Notes under the pieces: generated by a model
Seen by the model: only the letters and a program-made list of their open reading frames with translations
Told to the model about the DNA's origin: nothing
Databases searched by the model: none
Translations under genes and position numbers: made by a program
Part shown: in pieces, positions 53,917-62,140 of the stretch
Position numbering within the stretch: position 1 is the stretch's first letter
Layout: the number at the start of each line of letters is the position of its first letter
Source of the DNA: Pseudomonas abietaniphila
Lineage (GTDB): Bacteria; Pseudomonadota; Gammaproteobacteria; Pseudomonadales; Pseudomonadaceae
Assembly (NCBI RefSeq): GCF_039697315.1
Contig: NZ_CP155619.1
Location: forward strand, 1,612,001 to 1,676,000
Length of the DNA: 64,000 nt
Direction of reading: 5' to 3'

Positions 53917-55035
53917 ATGCGACACCAGACTCATGATTTGCTGGCGCCGGTGCCAGGCACCGCGCGGCAGATCCACAGCTTTCACTACGGTCCGGAAAAC
54001 GGCGCCTGCAAAATCTACATTCAGTCCTCCCTGCACGCCGATGAACTCCCCGGCATGCTGGTCAGCTGGTACCTGAAACAGCGCCTGGCCGAGCTTGAGA
54101 AAGCAGGTCAATTGCTGGGCGAAATCATCGTCGTTCCGGTGGCCAACCCGATCGGCCTGGAACAGGTGCTGATGGACATCCCACTGGGCCGCTACGAGCT
54201 GGAAAGCGGACAGAACTTCAACCGCCGGTTCGTCGATCTCAGCCAGCAAGTGGGCGATGAAGTCGAGCCGCTGCTGACCGACGACGCGCAGCACAATGTC
54301 ACGCTGATTCGCAAAAGCCTGCGTGCCGCGCTGGATAGCTGCGTCGGCACCACTCAACTGGAATCGCAACGCCTGACTTTGCAACGTCTGGCCTGCGAGG
54401 CCGACATGGTGCTCGACCTGCACTGCGATTTCGAATCCGTGGAACACCTGTACACCACGCCGGAAGCCTGGTCGCAGGTCGAGCCACTGTCGCGCTACCT
54501 CGGCGCTCAAGCCAGCCTGCTGGCAACGGACTCCGGTGGCCAGTCGTTCGACGAATGCTTCACGCTGGTGTGGTGGCAACTGCAACAGCGCTTCGAAAAA
54601 CGCTTCCCGATTCCACTGGGCAGCTTTTCGGTGACGCTGGAATTACGCGGTCAGGGCGATGTGTGTCACGCCCTCGGCAGTCGCGATTGCCAGGCGATCA
54701 TCAGCTACCTGATGCAGTACGGCGCGATTGCTGGCGAGCCTGCCGCGCAACCCGAATTGTTATACCCGGCGACGCCACTGGCGGCGGTCGAACCGGTTGC
54801 CACGCCTGTCGGCGGCCTGCTGGTGTTCTGCACACTGCCAGGCGAATACGTCGAGGCCGGGCAACTGATCGCTGAGGTCATCGACCCGATCAGCGACGCG
54901 GTGACCCCGATCCACGCGGCCAACGCCGGCCTTATGTACGCCCGCTCTTTGCGACGCATGGCAACTGCCGGCATGGTCATCGCCCATGTTGCCGGCACCG
55001 AAGCCTACCGCAGCGGCTACTTACTTTCTCCTTAA
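53917..55035 (+). CDS. Succinylglutamate desuccinylase/aspartoacylase-family protein (AotO-like)
   Basis: A 372-residue M14-type zinc amidohydrolase. The zinc motif HADELPG gives His40 and Glu43, a later His lies in VLDLHCDFE, and a Glu lies in FSVTLELRGQ; the C-terminal ~80 residues form a biotinyl-like beta domain (GGLLVFCTLPGEYVEAGQLI). This arrangement is shared by AgmatinaseO-like and AstE-like proteins. The position between the permease and ATPase genes equals aotO (PA0891), whose function is not established; it may act on an N-acyl amino acid brought in by the transporter. AGGA precedes the ATG. Confidence 0.83.
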   Translation: MRHQTHDLLAPVPGTARQIHSFHYGPENGACKIYIQSSLHADELPGMLVSWYLKQRLAELEKAGQLLGEIIVVPVANPIGLEQVLMDIPLGRYELESGQNFNRRFVDLSQQVGDEVEPLLTDDAQHNVTLIRKSLRAALDSCVGTTQLESQRLTLQRLACEADMVLDLHCDFESVEHLYTTPEAWSQVEPLSRYLGAQASLLATDSGGQSFDECFTLVWWQLQQRFEKRFPIPLGSFSVTLELRGQGDVCHALGSRDCQAIISYLMQYGAIAGEPAAQPELLYPATPLAAVEPVATPVGGLLVFCTLPGEYVEAGQLIAEVIDPISDAVTPIHAANAGLMYARSLRRMATAGMVIAHVAGTEAYRSGYLLSP

Positions 55036-55047
55036 GGATTGCCAGTC

Positions 55048-55812
55048 ATGTACAAACTGACCATCGATGGCCTGCACAAAAGCTACGGTGAACACGAGGT
55101 GCTCAAAGGCGTCTCGCTCAAGGCCAACGTCGGTGACGTGATCTGCCTGATCGGCGCCAGCGGTTCGGGCAAGAGCACTTTCCTGCGTTGCATCAACTTC
55201 CTCGAACAACCCAATGACGGTGCCATGAGCCTGGATGGCCAGCAGATCCGCATGGTCAGCGATGCAACCGGCATGCGCGTCGCCGATCCGGCTGAGCTGC
55301 AGCGCATCCGTACACGCCTGGCCATGGTGTTCCAGCACTTCAACCTGTGGAGCCACATGACGGTGCTGGAAAACATCACCATGGCGCCGCGCCGCGTGCT
55401 GGGTGTCTCCAAGGCCGAAGCCGAAGACCGCGCACGCAAGTACCTGGAGAAGGTCGGTCTGCCAGCGCGCGTTGCCGATCAATACCCGGCATTCCTGTCG
55501 GGCGGTCAGCAGCAGCGCGTGGCGATCGCCCGTGCATTGGCGATGGAACCGGAAATCATGCTCTTCGACGAACCGACCTCGGCACTCGACCCGGAGCTGG
55601 TGGGTGAAGTGCTGAAAGTGATTCAAGGCCTTGCCGAAGAAGGCCGCACCATGATTCTGGTGACCCACGAGATGGGCTTCGCCCGCAAGGTCGCCAACCA
55701 GGTGGTGTTCCTGCACCAAGGGCAGATCGAAGAGATCGGCCATCCTGACGACGTGCTGGGCAACCCGAAAAGCGAGCGGTTGCAGCAGTTCTTGAGTGGC
55801 AATTTGAAATAA
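55048..55812 (+). CDS. Amino-acid ABC transporter ATPase, AotP/HisP-like
   Basis: A 254-residue ATPase with Walker A GASGSGKS, ABC signature LSGGQQQRVAIARAL, Walker B IMLFDEPTSALDP and switch LVTHEMGFA; HisP-like extra loop MVSDATGMRVADPAELQRIR. The ATG at 55048 has AAGGA nine bases upstream; a TTG three codons earlier is less likely. It is the last gene of the operon. A REP doublet follows instead of an obvious T-run terminator. Confidence 0.92.
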   Translation: MYKLTIDGLHKSYGEHEVLKGVSLKANVGDVICLIGASGSGKSTFLRCINFLEQPNDGAMSLDGQQIRMVSDATGMRVADPAELQRIRTRLAMVFQHFNLWSHMTVLENITMAPRRVLGVSKAEAEDRARKYLEKVGLPARVADQYPAFLSGGQQQRVAIARALAMEPEIMLFDEPTSALDPELVGEVLKVIQGLAEEGRTMILVTHEMGFARKVANQVVFLHQGQIEEIGHPDDVLGNPKSERLQQFLSGNLK

Positions 55813-55848
55813 TCCGGTTCGCGATTGGATGCTGACTAACGCGGACTA

Positions 55849-55939
55849 CTGTGGGAGCGAATTCATTCGCGATGCGATCGTACAGCCGCCCCCCTTTTGG
55901 CGCCTGAACAATCCTTCGCGAATGAATTCGCTCCCACAG
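55849..55939. repeat. REP doublet at the right border of the transport operon
   Basis: CTGTGGGAGCGAATTCATTC faces GAATGAATTCGCTCCCACAG, about 45 bases apart; the arms are identical to those at 45546-45636. Confidence 0.9.
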
Positions 55940-56033
55940 GATTCCTGTCCGACGAACCGACACTAACGATCATCCAACCAAACTAAACCCCTCCCCCGAC
56001 GGTCTTTGAAAGAACACTTTTCAGAGCCCGCGC

Positions 56034-58526
56034 ATGCCCAGATCCGTCAATGTTGCCCAGCGCTGGTTCGCCGCTCGCGGCTGGAAGCCATTCCCCTTTC
56101 AGAAAGAGGTATGGGCCGCCGTCGCCCGTGGCGAGTCGGGTTTGCTGCATGCCAGCACCGGCGCAGGCAAAACCTACTCGGTCTGGTTTGCTGCCCTCAA
56201 TCAGTTCGCCAAGCCTGTGCCCTCCCCGGTCGAGGAAAAACCCCGTAAACGCAAACCTGCCCCTGCGCCGTTGACGGTGCTGTGGATTACGCCGATGCGA
56301 GCCCTTGCTGCCGACACTGCGCGAGCGCTCGAAGCCCCTTTGCGGGATCTTGAGATCCATTGGAGCGTGGGGCTCCGCACCGGCGACACCAGCAGCAGCG
56401 AGCGCGCAAAACAGGGTCGTCGGCTGCCCTCTGCGCTGATCACCACGCCCGAAAGCCTGACCCTGCTGCTCACCCGCGCCGACGCGGAAGCGACGTTCTC
56501 CACGCTGAAAATGATCGTCGTCGACGAATGGCACGAGCTGATCGGCAACAAACGTGGCGTTCAGCTGCAACTGGCGCTCGCGCGATTACGTCACTGGAAC
56601 CCTGCCCTGGTCGTGTGGGGACTGTCGGCCACGCTGGGCAATCAGCACCATGCGCAACAGGTGCTGCTCGGCGAGGGCGGCACCACCGTGCAAGGCAAAG
56701 TGGTCAAGGATCTGATTGTCGACACCTTGATCCCGCAGGGTATCGAGCGCTTTCCCTGGGCCGGGCACATGGGATTGCGCATGTTGCCGCAGGTGGTTGC
56801 CGAGGTGGACAGCAGCGCCAGTTGCCTGGTGTTCACCAACACCCGCGCACAATCGGAAATCTGGTACCAGGCGTTGCTGGACGCCCGACCTGACTGGGCC
56901 GGCCTGATCGCACTGCACCACGGATCGCTGTCCCGCGAAGTGCGCGACTGGGTCGAGCGCGCACTCAAGGAAGGTCACCTCAAAGCCGTGGTCTGTACCT
57001 CCAGCCTGGATCTCGGTGTGGATTTCCTGCCGGTAGAACGCGTGTTGCAGATCGGCTCGGCCAAGGGCGTCGCGCGCTTGATGCAGCGCGCAGGACGTTC
57101 CGGCCACGCACCTGGCCGGCCATCTCGCGTGACGATGGTGCCGACGCACAGCCTTGAACTGGTGGAAGCGGCGGCAGCACACGATGCGGTCGAGGCACGA
57201 ATGATCGAACCCAGGGAATCGCCCCACAAACCGCTGGACGTTCTCGTACAGCACTTGGTCAGCATGGCACTCGGTGGCGGTTTTTTGCCCGACGACCTGC
57301 TGACCGAAGTTCGCAGCGCCTGGGCCTACCGCGATCTGACCGACGAGGAGTGGCAATGGGCGTTGGCATTCGTGCGCCACGGTGGTCTGTCACTCACCGC
57401 GTACCCTGACTATCGCCGTGTAGAGCCTGACGAACATGGCGTCTGGCGAGTGCCCGATGCGCGGCTGGCGCGGCGTCATCGCATGAGCGTGGGCACCATC
57501 GTCAGCGATGCGAGCATCAACGTGAAGTACTGGAGCAAGGGCGGGGGTGGAGGTTCGCTGGGCAGCGTCGAAGAGGGTTTCATCGCGCGTCTGAAGCCCG
57601 GGGACGGATTTCTGTTCAGCGGGCGCCTGCTCGAACTGGTCAGGGTGGAAAACATGACCGCCTACGTCAAACGGGCCACAAGCAAGAAAGCCGCTGTCCC
57701 GCGCTGGAATGGCGGACGGATGCCGCTTTCCAGTGAACTGGCTGACGCGGTGGTGGCAAAATTCGACGCGGCGGCTCAAGGGGTATTCGACAGCCCCGAG
57801 ATGCACACCGTGAGTCCGTTGTTAGACGTGCAGCGCGAGTGGTCAGCGTTGCCGCGCAAGCACACGTTGCTGGCCGAAGTGCTGAAATCCCGTGAAGGGT
57901 GGCACTTGTTTCTCTATCCGTTTGCCGGCCGCCACGTCCATCTGGGTCTGGCGAGCCTGCTGGCGTGGCGTCTGAGCCGGGATACGCCACTGACGTTTTC
58001 CATCGCCGTCAACGACTACGGTTTCGAATTACTGAGCGCGACCGAAATCGACTGGTCGCAACGCCTGACGCCAACGTTGTTCAGCGAGGAGGATCTGTTG
58101 ACCGACATCATGGCCAGCTTGAATGCCGGTGAGCTCGCGTTACGTCGCTTTCGCGAAATCGCGAGAATTGCCGGCCTGGTGTTTTCCGGGTATCCCGGGG
58201 CGCCCAAAAGCAATCGCCAACTGCAAGCCTCCAGCGGGTTGTTCTTTGAGGTCTTCAAGCAATATGACGCGGGCAACCTGCTGCTGACTCAGGCGCAAGA
58301 GGAAGTGTTGCGACAGGAACTGGACGTCAACCGACTGGAACAGACGCTGCAACGAATCAACAGCCGCACCCTCGACCTGCATCTGATCAAACGCCCGACG
58401 CCGATGGCATTCCCGTTGCTGGTCGAGCGCATGCGTGAAAGCCTCAGCACGGAGAAACTTTCCGACCGCATCGCGCGCATGGTGCGGGACCTGGAGAAAG
58501 CCGCCGGGCCCGAGGTGACGTCATGA
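56034..58526 (+). CDS. Ligase-associated DEXH-box helicase (Lhr-Core)
   Basis: An 830-residue superfamily 2 DNA helicase of the Lhr-Core type. Walker A STGAGKT (41-47), DEWH box (VVDEWHELI), [33 protein letters not shown] and [11 protein letters not shown] define the two RecA domains. A winged-helix and Lhr-type DUF1998/beta-barrel region follow ([16 protein letters not shown]). The P. putida relative was shown to be a 3'-5' ssDNA-dependent ATPase/helicase. The stop overlaps the pdeM start by four bases. It lies 4.8 kb from the ligase gene, with a transport operon between. Confidence 0.92.
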   Translation: MPRSVNVAQRWFAARGWKPFPFQKEVWAAVARGESGLLHASTGAGKTYSVWFAALNQFAKPVPSPVEEKPRKRKPAPAPLTVLWITPMRALAADTARALEAPLRDLEIHWSVGLRTGDTSSSERAKQGRRLPSALITTPESLTLLLTRADAEATFSTLKMIVVDEWHELIGNKRGVQLQLALARLRHWNPALVVWGLSATLGNQHHAQQVLLGEGGTTVQGKVVKDLIVDTLIPQGIERFPWAGHMGLRMLPQVVAEVDSSASCLVFTNTRAQSEIWYQALLDARPDWAGLIALHHGSLSREVRDWVERALKEGHLKAVVCTSSLDLGVDFLPVERVLQIGSAKGVARLMQRAGRSGHAPGRPSRVTMVPTHSLELVEAAAAHDAVEARMIEPRESPHKPLDVLVQHLVSMALGGGFLPDDLLTEVRSAWAYRDLTDEEWQWALAFVRHGGLSLTAYPDYRRVEPDEHGVWRVPDARLARRHRMSVGTIVSDASINVKYWSKGGGGGSLGSVEEGFIARLKPGDGFLFSGRLLELVRVENMTAYVKRATSKKAAVPRWNGGRMPLSSELADAVVAKFDAAAQGVFDSPEMHTVSPLLDVQREWSALPRKHTLLAEVLKSREGWHLFLYPFAGRHVHLGLASLLAWRLSRDTPLTFSIAVNDYGFELLSATEIDWSQRLTPTLFSEEDLLTDIMASLNAGELALRRFREIARIAGLVFSGYPGAPKSNRQLQASSGLFFEVFKQYDAGNLLLTQAQEEVLRQELDVNRLEQTLQRINSRTLDLHLIKRPTPMAFPLLVERMRESLSTEKLSDRIARMVRDLEKAAGPEVTS

Positions 58527-59179
58527 GGCCTTATCTTTCCATTCAACTGGCCGGTGCCGAGTTGTGGCTGCTGGCGGATAAAGCGATTTATTACCCAGCA
58601 GAACGCGCCTTGTTGATCGCCGATGCGCATTTCGGTAAAGCGGCGGCCTACCGAAAACTGGGGCAGCCGGTGCCCCACGGCACCACAGACGACAACCTGC
58701 AGCGGCTGGATGCGCTTCTCGCCGCCTATGACTGCGAACACCTGATATTTCTCGGAGATTTCCTGCACGCTCCCGAGTCCCATGCTGCAGGCACGCTGGC
58801 GGCCTTACAGGCCTGGCGCGAGCGACATGCGTCACTGGCAATCACGTTGATTCGCGGCAACCACGACAAACGTGCTGGGGATCCCCCTCCCCACTTGCGC
58901 ATCACCGTCGTACCGGAACCGCTTCTGCTGGGGCCCTTCGCGCTGCAGCACGAACCCGATCCTCATCCCACTCACCACGTCCTCGCGGGCCACGTACATC
59001 CAACCTACCGGCTCTTTGGCAGAGGACGGCAGCGTCTGCGCCTGCCGTGCTTTTACGTGTTGCAACACGTCAGCGTGCTTCCCGCGTTCGGGGCCTTTAC
59101 GGGGGGCATGAACATCGAGCGGCAGGAAAACAGCAGGGTGTATGTGGTGGGGGACGGAGCGGTCTGGGAGTCTCTGTAG
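58523..59179 (+). CDS. pdeM: Ligase-associated DNA damage response endonuclease PdeM
   Basis: A 218-residue metallophosphoesterase. The five metal motifs are visible: [33 protein letters not shown], and GHVHPTYRL with a C-terminal TGGMN. The P. putida relative (MPE) is a Mn2+-dependent single-strand nuclease/phosphodiesterase. It overlaps the helicase gene by four bases, so the two are translated together. Completes the four-enzyme repair set of the window. Confidence 0.9.
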   Translation: MRPYLSIQLAGAELWLLADKAIYYPAERALLIADAHFGKAAAYRKLGQPVPHGTTDDNLQRLDALLAAYDCEHLIFLGDFLHAPESHAAGTLAALQAWRERHASLAITLIRGNHDKRAGDPPPHLRITVVPEPLLLGPFALQHEPDPHPTHHVLAGHVHPTYRLFGRGRQRLRLPCFYVLQHVSVLPAFGAFTGGMNIERQENSRVYVVGDGAVWESL

Positions 59180-59265
59180 GCGCAAAAGCGTCACAGAGCG
59201 GGTGTTAGTGATCAGGCTTTGCAAGGGGGAGCCTGCCGATGCCGCAGCACCGACAGGCCGTTGGG

Positions 59266-59487
59266 TCAGGCAACCGGAGCAGGAGGCGGCTCGTCAGGCA
59301 ACGTTGGCTCGCCGGGCTCTTCGGGTTGGGGGTAATCGTTGGGAGTATCAGGATTAGGCTGGCCGGGGATGCCGCCGGCGACCATGTTGTTCAAATGGGG
59401 ATGCGCTAACAGCGACCAAGCCAGCAACCCGACCTGGTTCTGTCCGGGGTCGGCTTCCTTGCTGCTGGTTCTGATTTGTCTCTTCAT
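59266..59487 (-). CDS. Small Pro-rich hypothetical protein
   Basis: A 73-residue protein starting MKRQIRTSSKEADPGQNQVG. The last 35 residues are Pro/Glu/Asp-rich (NPDTPNDYPQPEEPGEPT) and probably disordered. AGGAG lies seven bases before the ATG, the main reason for calling it real. No signal peptide, helix or motif. It sits in the gap between pdeM and dcd, both of which point towards it. Function unknown. Confidence 0.55.
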   Translation of the reverse strand: MKRQIRTSSKEADPGQNQVGLLAWSLLAHPHLNNMVAGGIPGQPNPDTPNDYPQPEEPGEPTLPDEPPPAPVA

Positions 59488-59610
59488 AGGGCACTCCTGA
59501 GCGTTGGCCCCATCCGCATGGTGCGGATGGGAACAGTTCAGTCAATAGAGTGCGGTTTTCGAGACTAATTCCGTTTCGAAATGACCAACGGCGAAATCCG
59601 GCTCAATGGC

Positions 59611-60177
59611 TCAGGTCCGTGGCAGTGTGACACCACGCTGGCCTTGATACTTGCCGCCACGATCCTTGTAGGAAACTTCACATTCTTCATCCGACTCCAG
59701 GAACAGCATCTGAGCGACGCCTTCGTTGGCGTAGATCTTCGCCGGCAAGGTCGTGGTGTTGGAAAACTCCAGCGTGACGTGACCTTCCCACTCTGGCTCA
59801 AGGGGCGTCACGTTGACGATGATGCCGCACCGCGCGTAGGTGCTTTTGCCCAGGCAGATGGTCAAAACATTGCGGGGAATGCGGAAGTATTCGACGGTAC
59901 GGGCCAGTGCGAACGAGTTCGGCGGGATGATGCAGACATCGCTTTTAATGTCGACGAAGCTTTTTTCGTCGAAATTCTTCGGATCGACGGTCGCCGAATT
60001 GATGTTGGTGAACACCTTGAATTCGTCGGCGCAACGCACGTCGTAGCCGTAGCTCGATACACCGAAAGAGATCAACCGGTCAGCGCCCTCACCGCGCATC
60101 TGACGCTCTACAAACGGCTCGATCATGCCGTGTTCCTGCGCCATGCGGCGAATCCACTTGTCCGATTTGATGCTCAT
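59611..60177 (-). CDS. dcd: dCTP deaminase Dcd
   Basis: Converts dCTP to dUTP for thymidylate synthesis. The ATG at 60177 gives exactly 188 residues ([20 protein letters not shown]), the usual bacterial Dcd length; a longer frame starting at 60363 is not credible. Motifs: [28 protein letters not shown] and [13 protein letters not shown] with the catalytic Glu, then GVAQMLFLE. Family enzymes are trimers. Single gene, divergent from the cold-shock gene. Confidence 0.96.
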   Translation of the reverse strand: MSIKSDKWIRRMAQEHGMIEPFVERQMRGEGADRLISFGVSSYGYDVRCADEFKVFTNINSATVDPKNFDEKSFVDIKSDVCIIPPNSFALARTVEYFRIPRNVLTICLGKSTYARCGIIVNVTPLEPEWEGHVTLEFSNTTTLPAKIYANEGVAQMLFLESDEECEVSYKDRGGKYQGQRGVTLPRT

Positions 60178-60488
60178 GGCGGTGTCCTGAATAGCGAGGT
60201 GAAAAAAGATGTCCGGCATCTTACCGGTCCAGGGCGCCGTGTTCAAAGCTTGCGCGCGATCCGCGGTGAACGCTTTATGCCTTCCGTCGAAATAAACGAG
60301 ACATGCCCATTGGCACATCCGGAAAAAAGGGTTAAGGTGGGTCCACTGTGTTGCTTGTGTCACTGAGAATCTCTACACGATGTTGAATTTCGATCCAACC
60401 ATCTCCAAGAATTTTTCCTGCTCTTTGCACTCAGTCTCGGCCAGGGTTCTTCCTGTGTCGCAGTTAACTTTGTCCAAGGAGATACACC

Positions 60489-60698
60489 ATGTCTAATCGC
60501 CAAACCGGTACCGTTAAGTGGTTCAACGATGAAAAAGGCTTCGGCTTCATCACTCCACAATCCGGTGACGACCTGTTCGTACACTTCAAAGCAATCCAAT
60601 CTGACGGCTTCAAAAGCCTGAAAGAAGGCCAGCAGGTCTCTTTCATCGCTACCCGCGGTCAGAAAGGCATGCAAGCTGAAGAAGTTCAAGTTATCTAA
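60489..60698 (+). CDS. Cold-shock protein, CspA family
   Basis: A 69-residue single cold-shock domain with RNP1 KGFGFIT and RNP2 LFVHFKAI motifs, of the CapB/CspA type that binds single-stranded nucleic acid and acts as RNA chaperone. AAGGAG lies before the ATG. A leader of about 125 bases separates it from the divergent dcd region, as is usual for temperature-responsive cold-shock mRNAs. A strong terminator follows. Which paralogue (capA, capB, cspD-like) it is cannot be decided here. Confidence 0.93.
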   Translation: MSNRQTGTVKWFNDEKGFGFITPQSGDDLFVHFKAIQSDGFKSLKEGQQVSFIATRGQKGMQAEEVQVI

Positions 60699-60717
60699 CT
60701 TGTACTGAATCGCTTAA

Positions 60718-60748
60718 AAGACCCCGCCCTCAACAGCGGGGTTTTTTT
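60718..60748 (+). terminator. Rho-independent terminator of the cold-shock gene
   Basis: CCCCGC pairs with GCGGGG around CCTCAACA, followed by TTTTTTT, 23 bases after the stop codon. Confidence 0.88.
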
Positions 60749-60781
60749 ATGCCCGTAGATTTTGTAGCTGCTCTATACCCC

Positions 60782-60806
60782 TGCGGTAGCGAGCTTGCTC
60801 GCGAAA
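60782..60806. repeat. Single REP element
   Basis: CGGTAGCGAGCTTGCTCGCG is one REP arm of the GAGCTTGCTCGCGA dialect between the cold-shock gene and apbC. Confidence 0.65.
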
Positions 60807-60863
60807 GAGACGCTACGGAATCCCGAACGTTACACCCTCGCGAACAGCCCCCACTTTAATGCT

Positions 60864-61958
60864 TCAATCGTCACTGATCGAAATATTCGGCATCGCCGGT
60901 GTCGCCGCTTCCTGCAACACAATCCGCGCCCCGACGTGGCGCGCCAACTCCTGATACACCATCGCGATCTGGCTTTCCGGCTCGGCAATCGCCGTCGGCT
61001 TGCCCCCATCGGCCTGTTCACGAATCAGCATCGACAGCGGCAGCGAAGCCAGCAATTCGACGCCGTATTGCGAGGCGAGCTTCTCACCACCGCCTTCGCC
61101 GAACAAATGCTCGGCATGACCGCAATTCGAACAGATATGCACCGCCATGTTCTCCACGACGCCCAGCACCGGGATGTTGACCTTGCGGAACATCTCAACG
61201 CCCTTCTTCGCATCCAGCAAAGCCAGATCTTGCGGTGTCGTCACGATGACCGCGCCGGCGACCGGCACTTTTTGCGCCAGCGTCAACTGAATGTCACCCG
61301 TGCCAGGCGGCATGTCGATGACCAGATAATCCAGGTCATTCCAGGCCGTCTGGGTGATGAGCTGCAGCAATGCGCCCGAGACCATCGGCCCACGCCAGAC
61401 CATCGGCGTGTTGTCGTCAGTGAGGAACGCCATCGACATGACTTCGATGCCATGGGCCTCAATCGGTACGAACCACTTCTGATCCTTGATCTTCGGCCGG
61501 GTGCCTTCAGCGATACCGAACATCACGCCCTGACTCGGACCATAGATATCGGCGTCGAGAATGCCGACCCGCGCGCCCTCGCGGGACAATGCCAAGGCCA
61601 GGTTGGCCGCGGTGGTGGATTTGCCGACGCCCCCCTTGCCCGATGCAACGGCGACGATGTTCTTGACGCTGGCCAGGCCCGGGATTTGCCCCTGCGCCTT
61701 GTGAGCGGTGATCAACGTGTCGATCTGAACCTTGGCCGAGGCGACGCCCTCCAGCCCTTCAATGGCCATCTGCAGCATCTGCGCCCAGCCGTTCTTGAAC
61801 AACGCGGCGGCATAGCCCAGCTCCAGACGCACGTTGACGCGATCGCCCTCGATGTCGATGGCACGCACACAACCGGCGCTGACCGGGTCTTGGTTCAAAT
61901 AAGGATCGGTGTACTGGCGAAGGACGGCTTCCACCGTTGCGCGGTTGACAGCGCTCAT
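60864..61958 (-). CDS. apbC: Iron-sulphur cluster carrier protein ApbC (Mrp)
   Basis: P-loop NTPase that binds and transfers Fe-S clusters. The 364-residue protein has an N-terminal MIP18/DUF59-like domain (about 1-90), the deviant Walker A GKGGVGKSTTAANLA, DADIYGPSQG, VIDMPPGTGDIQLTL and the cluster-binding CSNCGH (CxxC). GGGAG lies six bases before the ATG. It is divergent from metG, a neighbourhood conserved in many proteobacteria. Confidence 0.95.
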   Translation of the reverse strand: MSAVNRATVEAVLRQYTDPYLNQDPVSAGCVRAIDIEGDRVNVRLELGYAAALFKNGWAQMLQMAIEGLEGVASAKVQIDTLITAHKAQGQIPGLASVKNIVAVASGKGGVGKSTTAANLALALSREGARVGILDADIYGPSQGVMFGIAEGTRPKIKDQKWFVPIEAHGIEVMSMAFLTDDNTPMVWRGPMVSGALLQLITQTAWNDLDYLVIDMPPGTGDIQLTLAQKVPVAGAVIVTTPQDLALLDAKKGVEMFRKVNIPVLGVVENMAVHICSNCGHAEHLFGEGGGEKLASQYGVELLASLPLSMLIREQADGGKPTAIAEPESQIAMVYQELARHVGARIVLQEAATPAMPNISISDD

Positions 61959-62140
61959 GGGTCACTCCCGAAAAAGACTGAGCAAAACAGGCGGCTATCC
62001 TACCGCGTTCATCGGAATAAGAGGGGGCCGTGTTTTCCCGGGGCGCGCGATGCCGATTCCGACACGCGGTGTGGGATGAAAAAAAACGCTCAGACCTTTA
62101 TAGTGGCCGACCTCCGTTTCACTTCAAGTAGCCGAGCCCC

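Noticed and set aside
51602..55812. Recent genomic island
   Set aside because: The operon interrupts the repair cassette, but there is no integrase, IS, tRNA or direct repeat at its ends, and base and codon use look like the neighbours.
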